A stretch of 64,000 nucleotides of DNA, from contig NZ_JAGGOZ010000039.1 in NCBI RefSeq assembly GCF_018614075.1, forward strand, positions 1 through 64,000, written 5' to 3'. This DNA is from Streptomyces sp. ISL-94. Its GTDB lineage: Bacteria; Actinomycetota; Actinomycetes; Streptomycetales; Streptomycetaceae. Of the stretch, positions 53,740 to 61,357 are shown piece after piece (position 1 is the first letter of the stretch; each line of letters begins with the position of its first letter). The translations under genes and the position numbers were made by a program. Below the pieces are notes generated by a model. It saw only the letters and a program-made list of their open reading frames with translations, was not told the origin of the DNA and made no database searches.

Positions 53740-55356
53740 CTACCGGGTGACCAGCTCGTCCGGGGCCGCCGGGGCCTCCGGCGGAGCGGGGCGCGAGGTC
53801 CCGCCTGCCAGGGCGGCGGACTGCTGCTCCCCGCCGCGCTGGCGGGGGGTGTGCGCCGAGGCCTTGGCCGCGCGCAGCCCGTTCGCCTGGGCGGGGACGC
53901 CCCGCAGGGCGCGCGCGCCCTTGCCGAACCCGCGGCCGAGAAAGGCGCCGAGCATGGCCAGGAAGGGCAGCAGGTCGTCGGCGGCGAACCAGGCCGTCTC
54001 CACCCGGCCCTGCTCCCCCGCCGGCCCCCACCCGGCCCGGACCCACCGGGTCGGCCCGGCCGGGCCGGCCTCGGCGGCGCGGCCGCTTCCGGCCGCCTCG
54101 GCAGAGGCCGGACCCGCGGCCGGATCCGGACCCGCGGTCCGGTCGGGAGCCGCGGTCCGGTCAGGAGCCGCGGTCCGGTCGGGACCCGCGCCGGCCGCGC
54201 CCGGTGCGCTCCGCTGGGCGGCCACCGCAGGGGCTGCCGGCGCCGCCGGGCAGGCCGCCGGGCCCGCCGCCGGGCGGCGCGGCAGGGAGCCGCCCCGGAC
54301 CGCCGCCAGGAGCGCGTAGTTCTCGGCGACGAACACCCGGCCCGGCCCGCCCGACGGCTCCGGGACCCGCTGGCCCGTCAGATCCAGGTACATCGCCTGT
54401 ACGACGTCCAGCCCGGCCGCGTCCGTGAACAGCCGGAACTGCGCCCCCGGCCGGGGGTTGAAGTCCACCAGCCGGAAGGTGCCGCGCTCGTCGCGTCGGA
54501 AGTCCAGGTCCAGGATCCCCTGGTAGCCGAGGCGTTCGGCCAGGAGCAGCCCCGCCTCCTCCACCGCCGGATCCGGCAGCCAGCGCCCCACCGCAGTCAG
54601 CCCCGTCCGCACCGGCCAGGACAGCTCCTTGCGGCCCGATCCCGTGAGCAGCGGACGCCCGCCCCGGCCGAAGGCGCCGTGGAAGAACCAGTCCGTGTCC
54701 GGCCCGGCCGGCAGGAACCGCTGGAGCAGCAGCCGGCTCCCGGCCTCGGCGGAGCGCTCGTACAGCCGGCGCGCCTCGGCGGCGGTGTGCACCAGCGTGG
54801 TGCTCCGCAGCCCGGCGCCCCCGGCCGGCAGCAGCCAGGGCCGGCTCCACTTGGCGACCACGGGCAGGCCGAGCCGCCAGGCGGCCTCCGCCGCCTCGGC
54901 CCCGCTCGCCGGGACGACGGTCTCCGGGTGCGGGATGTCCCAGCGCGCGCAGAGCCGGGACAGCTCCGCCTTGTCCGCCACCCGGGCGGGCAGATTGTCG
55001 GGCTGATGGGGGATCCGGTATCGGTCCGTCAGCATCGGCGCGACCCGGGACACCGCGATCGCACTCAGATCGTCCATGGCAACGAGCACGGCCGGCCTGC
55101 CGATCCGCTCCGAGACCCCGGTCAGGCACTCCAGGAGCGCCTCCGGCGCCTCGGGGTCCAGCCCGCCGTCCGGCCCCGAATGCAGGGCGTGCAGATAGCG
55201 CGAACGCCCCATGGGACCTCCCCCGGCCTCGACGACGGCATGGACCTCCACGCCCTTGCGGCCAAGGGATCTGACGGCGCCAAGGGTTCCGTGGTGGAAC
55301 GGATTGCGATCGAGTCTGAGCAGAACTGCGGGCACATGGTTGAGATACGCGTGCAT
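53740..55356 (-). CDS. ATP-grasp family enzyme
   Basis: The 538-residue product starts at ATG 55356 (MHAYLNHVPAVLLRLDRNPF). ATP-grasp features: IPHQPDNLPARVADKAELSR, LPVVAKWSRPWLLP, LLLQRFLPAGPDTDWFFHGA, and the metal/ATP site GILDLDFRRDERGTFRLVDF followed by NPRPGAQFRLF. The region at about 350-420 is a Pro/Ala linker with AAPDRT repeats. Family members ligate carboxylates to amines or thiols; the product is unknown. A GTG 6 codons upstream is possible. Confidence 0.82.
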   Translation of the reverse strand: MHAYLNHVPAVLLRLDRNPFHHGTLGAVRSLGRKGVEVHAVVEAGGGPMGRSRYLHALHSGPDGGLDPEAPEALLECLTGVSERIGRPAVLVAMDDLSAIAVSRVAPMLTDRYRIPHQPDNLPARVADKAELSRLCARWDIPHPETVVPASGAEAAEAAWRLGLPVVAKWSRPWLLPAGGAGLRSTTLVHTAAEARRLYERSAEAGSRLLLQRFLPAGPDTDWFFHGAFGRGGRPLLTGSGRKELSWPVRTGLTAVGRWLPDPAVEEAGLLLAERLGYQGILDLDFRRDERGTFRLVDFNPRPGAQFRLFTDAAGLDVVQAMYLDLTGQRVPEPSGGPGRVFVAENYALLAAVRGGSLPRRPAAGPAACPAAPAAPAVAAQRSAPGAAGAGPDRTAAPDRTAAPDRTAGPDPAAGPASAEAAGSGRAAEAGPAGPTRWVRAGWGPAGEQGRVETAWFAADDLLPFLAMLGAFLGRGFGKGARALRGVPAQANGLRAAKASAHTPRQRGGEQQSAALAGGTSRPAPPEAPAAPDELVTR

Positions 55357-55506
55357 GGCAACGGTGTCTTTCACCTAGTCGGACCAAGCGGGGAGGGTGC
55401 GCAGATGCGAATGGCCTAGGAAGCTGTCACCGGACAGGCCAATCGTCAGATCTGATGCCTAACGTCTTTGGTAAGCACACCGATTCAGGAAAGCTCGGGA
55501 GACGCC

Positions 55507-57192
55507 ATGCCCAGACCACACCGCCGACTGGCGAGCACCTGCATCGGTACGGTCGCGGCCGGACTGCTCGCGACCGGCGCCGCGCTCGCCGCACCCGGCA
55601 AGGACCTGCCCCAGGACTCGGACATCGCCATGGGCGCCTATCTCGGCTACGGCCCGCCCGGGGTGGCCCGCATCCCGCGCCTGTCGCGCTGGCTGGGCGG
55701 CAAGGAGATCCGGGTCGGACACACCTACCTCCCCGGCGACAGGTGGGAGGGCATCGAGGGCAAGGTCGACTTCCTGGAGGACTGGGCGGAGTGGCGGCAG
55801 GCCGAGGACGACCGGATTTTCGTCCTCAACGTACCCATGCAAGCCAGGAACGAGGGTCGGGTGCCCGACCACCAGGTGGCCCGGCTGATCCGGGCCGGTG
55901 CGGCGGGCCACTTCGACCGGCACTTCAGGAGGCTCGCCGAACGGCTGGTGTCGCTGGGCGTCCCGGACACGGTGATCGTGCTCGGCTGGGAGATGAACGG
56001 CGTCACCTACACCCACCGCTGCGGGCCGGATCCGGAGAACTGGAAGGCGTACTGGAGGCGCGTCGTCCACACGATGCGCGCGGTCCCCGGACAGGAGTTC
56101 AAGTTCGACTTCGCCCCGAACAGGGGTAGGGACGCGATCGGCTGGACCAAGTGCTACCCCGGCGATGACGTGGTCGACATCATCGGCATGGATTCGTACG
56201 ACCAGGCTCCCGGGCGGAGCTTCGACGACCAGATCACCCAGCCGTACGGGCTCCAGGCCCATGTCGACTTCGCGAAAGCACACGGCAAGCCGATCTCCTA
56301 CCCGGAGTGGGGGCTGTTCCGGCGCGGGGACAATCCCGAGTACGTGCGGCGCATGCTGAAGTGGATCGCGCAGCACAAGCCGATCTACCACACCATCACC
56401 GACTACTGCCCGCACGGCGTGTGGCAGTGCAAGGAGAACCCCGAGTCCGCGAAGGTCTTCCGCGACGCGCTGGTCCCCGAGAAGCCCGGACCGGTGATCC
56501 CGACCCCGGTGGTGCCCACGCCCGTGGTCCCGACCCCCGTGGTCCCGACCCCCGTGGTGCCCACGCCGGTCGTACCCACGCCGGTCGTCCCAACGCCGCA
56601 GATCCCGACGCCCGAGATCCCGAGCCCTCAGGTCCCGAGCCCTCAGGTCCCGACGCCGCAGATCCCGAGCCCTCAGGTCCCGACGCCCGGGATCCCCAAG
56701 CCCTCGCCCGAGGCCCCGGCCCCGGTGAGCCCGACCCCCGAAACCCCCAGCCCTGGGGTGAGCCCGAGTCCGCTCGTCCCCTCGCCGCAGGTGCCGCTGC
56801 CGGTGACCCCGAGCCCCGAGGCACCGCTGCCGGTGACCCCGAGTCCGGTGGTCCCCACACCGGAGGTCCCGGACACGCCGAGCCCCGAGGCCCCGCTCCC
56901 GGTGACCCCGAGTCCCGTCGTCCCCCGCCCCGAGGTCCCGAAGCCGAAGCCGACGCCCTCGCCCGTGGCGCCGAGCCCGAGCCCCCTGGTGCCGAAGCCC
57001 GAGCCCACGCCCACGCCCACGCCGACCCCGACGCCCGCACCGACGCAGCCCGCGCCGGCGGACCCGCCGGTCAACCCCAAGCAGTGGTGCATCCCGCTCA
57101 GCTTCGGCGAGTGGCTCTCCAAGCTCGTCGGCAAGCAGTCGGTCTGCGTACAGATCGACTGGGGCAAGGCCTCCGGCTTCTGGCCCTTCTAG
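55507..57192 (+). CDS. Secreted GH26-like glycoside hydrolase with proline-rich stalk
   Basis: The 561-residue product from ATG 55507 (GGGAG upstream) has a signal peptide ending AALAAPG. The catalytic domain (about 35-320) has the acid/base motif VIVLGWEMNGVTYTHRCGPD, then KFDFAPNRG, VDIIGMDSYDQA and the nucleophile motif ISYPEWGLF. This resembles GH26 beta-mannanases. Then come about 180 residues of VPTPVVPTP / PSPQVPSPQ repeats, and a final 40-residue cap with two Cys (QWCIPLSFGEWLSKL...VCVQIDW). It probably trims the polysaccharide made by the adjoining cluster; that is inference. Confidence 0.85.
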   Translation: MPRPHRRLASTCIGTVAAGLLATGAALAAPGKDLPQDSDIAMGAYLGYGPPGVARIPRLSRWLGGKEIRVGHTYLPGDRWEGIEGKVDFLEDWAEWRQAEDDRIFVLNVPMQARNEGRVPDHQVARLIRAGAAGHFDRHFRRLAERLVSLGVPDTVIVLGWEMNGVTYTHRCGPDPENWKAYWRRVVHTMRAVPGQEFKFDFAPNRGRDAIGWTKCYPGDDVVDIIGMDSYDQAPGRSFDDQITQPYGLQAHVDFAKAHGKPISYPEWGLFRRGDNPEYVRRMLKWIAQHKPIYHTITDYCPHGVWQCKENPESAKVFRDALVPEKPGPVIPTPVVPTPVVPTPVVPTPVVPTPVVPTPVVPTPQIPTPEIPSPQVPSPQVPTPQIPSPQVPTPGIPKPSPEAPAPVSPTPETPSPGVSPSPLVPSPQVPLPVTPSPEAPLPVTPSPVVPTPEVPDTPSPEAPLPVTPSPVVPRPEVPKPKPTPSPVAPSPSPLVPKPEPTPTPTPTPTPAPTQPAPADPPVNPKQWCIPLSFGEWLSKLVGKQSVCVQIDWGKASGFWPF

Positions 57193-57197
57193 ACGGG

Positions 57198-58340
57198 TCA
57201 TCGCACCCGCAGTTCGTTGAGCCGCGCCCGCCAGTCCCTGGCGGCCGGCAGCGCCTCCCGCAGCGCGTCCACCGCCCGCTCGCGCCCCGTCACCTGCGAC
57301 TCGTGCAGCCGCAGCAGGGGCGCGAGCGCCGTCGTGGCCAGCAGGAACCGCCGGTTGACCACCGTCTCGGGCCGCCAGTGGTTCTTGTACGGCTCGTTGC
57401 CGCGCAGGAAGCTCACCACCGGCCGGCCCTCCGCAAGCGCCCGCCCGGCCTCGTAGCGCAGCAGCAGCGTCGCCACGTCCACCTTGCGCGTGCGCAGGTC
57501 CGGGTCGGCCCCGTACAGGTAGCCGCCGCTCAGCCCGGCCGAGAGCAGGGTGACGTTGGCCGCCACCACCTTCCCGTCCAGCCGGAACTCCGTCAGCCGG
57601 CCCTCCCCGGCCCGCACCATCCGCCGGGTGGCCCGGGTCAGGTGCTCGGCGAAGCGGGGCCTGAGGTGCTCGGGGGTCACCCCGCGGCCGCGCCACTGCT
57701 TCTCGTGGAGGCGCAGCAGGGACCGTACGGCACGCGGCACCTCCTCCTCGGTGACCTCGTGCTCCTCGATCCCCGCGGCGTCGGTCTTGCGGAGCTTGGC
57801 CCGGACCCGCTGGGCGCCAGAGGCCGGCATCCGCTTGACCAGCTCGTCGAAGGGCAGCGCGGGCAGCTCCATGCAGGTGGAGTCGGCCAGCTGCGTGCCG
57901 ACACCGGGCCAGAGCTTGGCGAGCTGCTCGACGGCGGCCCCGGGGCGGACCTCGCGCAGGTCGACGACCGCGCCCCGGGCGGCCCGGTGCAGCCCGCGGG
58001 CCAGCGCCGGGACGACCTGTTCGGCGTGCTCCGCAGGCACGAGCACGTCGAAGTAGTCGGTGATGTTGCCGCCCAGCGGCACCAGCAGCGGGAGCGGCCG
58101 GTGTACGAGCATCAGCGCGGCCGCGCCGACCAGTTCCTCGCCGCGGCGCACGAGGACGAGCCGGAGCCGGCCGTCCTTCCCGTACGACAGCCACCAGGAG
58201 TGCAGCCAGGCGTGGCTCTGGAAGGGGGTGGCGGTGGGACAGCTGCGGAGGAGCCGGTTCCACGGCTCCTCCAGCGCGGCGAACTGCCGGGGGTCGCGGC
58301 ACAGCGTCACCGACAGGGCCCCGGCGGAGCCCGACGTCAT
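57198..58340 (-). CDS. FemAB/CelD-like GNAT acyltransferase
   Basis: The 380-residue product is of the BioF2-like GNAT type. It reads FQSHAWLHSWWLSYGKDGRL, then VGAAALMLVHRPLPLLVPLG. The C-terminal lobe has GEGRLTEFRLDGKVVAANVT, SGGYLYGADPDLRTRKVDVA and VVSFLRGNEPYKNHW. Members acylate cell-envelope sugars or peptidoglycan. It overlaps the Wzz-like gene by 4 bases (ATGA). Confidence 0.82.
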   Translation of the reverse strand: MTSGSAGALSVTLCRDPRQFAALEEPWNRLLRSCPTATPFQSHAWLHSWWLSYGKDGRLRLVLVRRGEELVGAAALMLVHRPLPLLVPLGGNITDYFDVLVPAEHAEQVVPALARGLHRAARGAVVDLREVRPGAAVEQLAKLWPGVGTQLADSTCMELPALPFDELVKRMPASGAQRVRAKLRKTDAAGIEEHEVTEEEVPRAVRSLLRLHEKQWRGRGVTPEHLRPRFAEHLTRATRRMVRAGEGRLTEFRLDGKVVAANVTLLSAGLSGGYLYGADPDLRTRKVDVATLLLRYEAGRALAEGRPVVSFLRGNEPYKNHWRPETVVNRRFLLATTALAPLLRLHESQVTGRERAVDALREALPAARDWRARLNELRVR

Positions 58341-59134
58341 CGCACCGACTCCTTCTCCTTGGTCTCGGTGTGCTCACCCTGGGCGGGGAGCGAGGCGTAC
58401 TCCTCGACCGCGGTCCCGCGCCCCTCGTCCACCTCCGCCACCGCCTCGGGAGCCGCCTCCTGCGGCTTGCGGCGGCCGGGGCGGGCGAGCAGCCAGAGCC
58501 CGCCGAGCAGGCCGCCGGCGCACATGCCGACAGCGCCGCTGAGGGGGGCGGACGGGGAGGCCGGGTCGGTCGGCGCGACGGCCTGGTTGAAGAGGAGCAG
58601 CTGTACGCCGGTGTTCTTGGCGGCCTGGTTGCTGCTCAGCGACAGGGCGTCGGCGACCGCGTTGGCGATGTCGGCGGCCTCGGCGGGGCTGGTCGAGGTA
58701 CCGGTGATGGCGATCATCGGGGACTCGGGCGAGGTCTCGGCCCGCACCTGGGACCGCAGCTGCTGGGCGCTGATGCCGGCGCGGGGCTGGGCATAGGCGA
58801 GAGTGGAGCTGCTGGTGGCGATACGGGCGTACGCCTGGGCGAAGCCGAGGGCGGTGGCGGGCTCGGTGGTGTCGTCCGGCACGGCGACGACGAAGCTGGT
58901 GGCGGCGTACTCGGGGGTCTTGAGCACCCCGTACGCCCCGCCTGCGACGAGTCCGAGCAGCGCGCAGGCGGGCAGCGGCCACCAGGCGGGCGGCACCGGC
59001 CGCCGCCGAGCGCGGCGCGACCTCCTCTTGGGGATCCTCTCCTCACCCCTCTCCTCTCGCCTCTCCTCTCGCCTCTCCTCGCTCCTCTTCTCGGTCTTCT
59101 TCTCGGTCTTCTTCTGATCGGCGGTGTCAGCCAT
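58337..59134 (-). CDS. Wzz-like polysaccharide chain-length protein
   Basis: The 265-residue product has a highly charged start (KKTEKKTEKRSEERREERRE), then two membrane helices flanking an external domain (WWPLPACALLGLVAGGAYGV near 55; GAVGMCAGGLLGGLWLLARP near 210). Wzz/YveK features are LKTPEYAATSFVVAVP, SPESPMIAITGTSTSPAEAA and the Ala-rich ANAVADALSLSSNQAA. It controls export chain length with no kinase domain. It overlaps the GT4 gene at its 5' end (8 bases). Confidence 0.83.
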   Translation of the reverse strand: MADTADQKKTEKKTEKRSEERREERREERGEERIPKRRSRRARRRPVPPAWWPLPACALLGLVAGGAYGVLKTPEYAATSFVVAVPDDTTEPATALGFAQAYARIATSSSTLAYAQPRAGISAQQLRSQVRAETSPESPMIAITGTSTSPAEAADIANAVADALSLSSNQAAKNTGVQLLLFNQAVAPTDPASPSAPLSGAVGMCAGGLLGGLWLLARPGRRKPQEAAPEAVAEVDEGRGTAVEEYASLPAQGEHTETKEKESVR

Positions 59135-60584
59135 GAGCGTGCTCGCTTCCTGGGTGGAGGGAGTTGTTGGTCGGATCCGGAACCCCCGGCGGGTGGGGCG
59201 GCGCGGCTCCGCCCCCGGGGCTCCGCCCCGGCCCCCGCGCCTCAAACGCCGGCGAGGCTGAAACCCCCGCCCCCTGCTCTCCCGGGGCGCGGTCGTCGCG
59301 AGCCACATGCAGCTCCGCCGACAGACCCAGCCCCGCCGGCGTTTGAGGCGCGGGGTCTGGGACGGAGCCCCAGCAGGCCCGGGCGGAGCCCGGCTCGGCC
59401 CGCCCCGCCGCCTTGCGCTCGGCATCCGGCGCCGCCAGTGCGGGGCCCCGGGGGGTGCGTTCCGGTGGGGAGGAGAGGGCCAGGTCGTAGACGTCCAGCA
59501 GCTGGCGCGCGCTGCGCGCGATGTCATAGCGGCGCACCACCGGCGGCGGCGGCAGCCGCCTGGCGCCCGCCTCCATGTGCCCGCGCAGGGCCGCCACCAG
59601 CTCCTCCGTGCCGGTGCCGATCCGGCGGGCCCCCGGGGCCTGGGCCGCCGGCAGGTCGTCGATCGCCGGGCACGTCACGTGCAGGACCGGGAGTCCCGCG
59701 GCCAGGGCTTCGACGACCGCCAGCCCGAACGCCTCCTCCCGCGACGGGGACACGAAGACGTCCATGGCGGCCAGCAGCGCCGGGATCCCCGGCGTACGCC
59801 CGTCCGCGCTGTCGCCCAGCGGATCCCGCTCCCCCAGCAGGTGGATCCGGTTCTGCGCGCCGAGCTCCGCCGCCAGGGCGCGGAGGAAGGCGCGCTCGGG
59901 CCCGTCCCCCGCCAGCAGCAGGTGCGCCCCCGGCAGCGCCGCGACCGCCCGCACCAGCACGTCGAACCGCTTGCCCGGGACCAGCCGCCCGACCCCGCCG
60001 ACCACGAAGGCCCGCTCCGGCAGCCCGGTCCGGGCCCGGGTGGCCCGCCGTGCGCCCTCGTCGAAGCGGAAGCGGGCGGCCTCGATCCCGTTCGGGACGA
60101 CGTGCACCCGCGCCGCCGGCACCCCCCACCCCACCAGCCGGGCCGCCACGGTGTCCGAGACGGCCACCGTCGCCGCCCCCAGCCGCTCGCTCGCCAGGTA
60201 CAGGGCCCGGACTCCGCCCGACAGCGCCCGCCCCTCGATCTCGCCCTCACCGAGGGAGTGTTCGGTGGCCACGGCCGCCCCGGCGCCCGCGAGCCGGGCC
60301 GCGAGGCGCCCGTACACGCAGGCCCGGTACAGGTGGGTGTGCACGAGGTCGTAGCGGCCGCGCCGGATGAACGTCACCAGCCGGGGCAGCGCCCCCAGGT
60401 CCCGGTTGCCGCGCATGCCCAGGTGCACGACCCGCACCCCGTCGGCGCGCAGCCCCTCGGCCACCGGCCCGGGGTTGGTCAGCGTCAGCACGTCGCACCG
60501 CATGGGCATGTGCCGCAGCAGCAGCCGCAGCTGCTGCTCGGCGCCGCCGACCCCGAGGCCGGTGATGATGTGCAGGGCTTTCAC
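59127..60584 (-). CDS. Glycosyltransferase family 4 with repeat-derived C-terminus
   Basis: The 485-residue product starts at GTG 60584 (overlapping the deacetylase stop by GTGA). GT4 features are MKALHIITGLGVGGAEQQLR, LVHTHLYRACVYGR, VHVVPNGIEAARFRFDEGA, GGVGRLVPGKRFDVLVRA and the E-x7-E motif SPSREEAFGLAVVEALA. Normal homology ends around residue 400 (RQLLDVYDLALSS). The final 85 residues are translated from two dispersed repeat copies (reading ASPAFEARGPGRSPGGG). The donor sugar is unknown. Confidence 0.85.
   Translation of the reverse strand: MKALHIITGLGVGGAEQQLRLLLRHMPMRCDVLTLTNPGPVAEGLRADGVRVVHLGMRGNRDLGALPRLVTFIRRGRYDLVHTHLYRACVYGRLAARLAGAGAAVATEHSLGEGEIEGRALSGGVRALYLASERLGAATVAVSDTVAARLVGWGVPAARVHVVPNGIEAARFRFDEGARRATRARTGLPERAFVVGGVGRLVPGKRFDVLVRAVAALPGAHLLLAGDGPERAFLRALAAELGAQNRIHLLGERDPLGDSADGRTPGIPALLAAMDVFVSPSREEAFGLAVVEALAAGLPVLHVTCPAIDDLPAAQAPGARRIGTGTEELVAALRGHMEAGARRLPPPPVVRRYDIARSARQLLDVYDLALSSPPERTPRGPALAAPDAERKAAGRAEPGSARACWGSVPDPAPQTPAGLGLSAELHVARDDRAPGEQGAGVSASPAFEARGPGRSPGGGAAPPHPPGVPDPTNNSLHPGSEHAHG
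59219..59260. repeat. Dispersed GTTTGAGGCG repeat, inverted copy 1
   Basis: CGCCTCAAACGCCGGCGAGG, in minus orientation, is the same family as the copies at 59328 and 46304. The pair at 59219 and 59328 are inverted with about 65 bases between, so the transcript can fold into a long stem. Confidence 0.7.
59328..59373. repeat. Dispersed GTTTGAGGCG repeat, copy 2
   Basis: CAGCCCCGCCGGCGTTTGAG, then GCGCGGGGTCTGGGACGGAG, is in plus orientation, inside the minus-strand GT4 coding sequence. The matching inverted copy is at 59219. Confidence 0.7.
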
Positions 60585-61357
60585 GTGCGCACCCCCCGCC
60601 GCAGCTCCCGCACCTGGTGCCGCAGCTGCTTGACGCGCAGCCGGGCGCCCCCGTCGGCCTGGCTGACGTGTGTACGGGGCAGGGCGTACGGGCCCGCGAG
60701 CCGCCCGGGGTCGATGGCGCAGGCGTACCCGTAGCCGGCGTCCCGGGTGGCGGCGACGACCCGGGCGTCGAGGTGCCCGTACGGGTAGCAGAAGCCCTCG
60801 GGCAGCGTCCCGGTCAGCTCGCGCAGCAGGTCGCGGCTGCCCCGCAGCTCCTGCTGGAGCACGTCGTCGGCGGCCGCCCTGAGGTCCTGGTGGAGCAGCC
60901 CGTGCGAGCCGATCTCCTGCCCGGCCCCGGCGACTTCGCGGATGCCCTCGGCGGTGAGCAGGGACTTGCGGGGGCCCAGCGGGTCCCAGACGTTGTCCAC
61001 GCCGAGCCGCCCGGGCAGGACGAAGAGGGTGGCGGTGCAGTCGTAGCGGTCCAGCAGCGGGAGCGCGTGGGTGAGGAAGTCGGTGTAGCCGTCGTCGAAG
61101 GTCAGCCCGACCAGCCCGGCCCCGCGCCCGGCCGCGCGGGCTCTGAGCAGTTCGCCGACCGACACCCCGCGCAGGCGGCGCGAGCGCAGCCACAGCAGCT
61201 GGTCCTCCAGCGTGCGGGGGGTGACGGTGATCCCGTACGGGTCCTCGGCGGGGTCGGTGAACTCGGCGACCGAGTGGTACATCAGGACCCACGGCGATGC
61301 GGCTCGGCGGGCGGGGGCCATCACGGCGGCGGGCGCCGAGTCGGTGTCAGCGGTCAT
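60581..61357 (-). CDS. Polysaccharide deacetylase (carbohydrate esterase 4)
   Basis: The 258-residue product starts at ATG 61357. CE4 motifs: WVLMYHSVAEF, LVGLTFDDGYTDFLTHALPL (TFDDG with catalytic and metal Asp), EIGSHGLLHQDL (HxxxH-type motif 2) and GFCYPYGHLD. No signal peptide is obvious. It removes N-acetyl groups from a polysaccharide. It overlaps murJ by 11 bases. Confidence 0.9.
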   Translation of the reverse strand: MTADTDSAPAAVMAPARRAASPWVLMYHSVAEFTDPAEDPYGITVTPRTLEDQLLWLRSRRLRGVSVGELLRARAAGRGAGLVGLTFDDGYTDFLTHALPLLDRYDCTATLFVLPGRLGVDNVWDPLGPRKSLLTAEGIREVAGAGQEIGSHGLLHQDLRAAADDVLQQELRGSRDLLRELTGTLPEGFCYPYGHLDARVVAATRDAGYGYACAIDPGRLAGPYALPRTHVSQADGGARLRVKQLRHQVRELRRGVRT

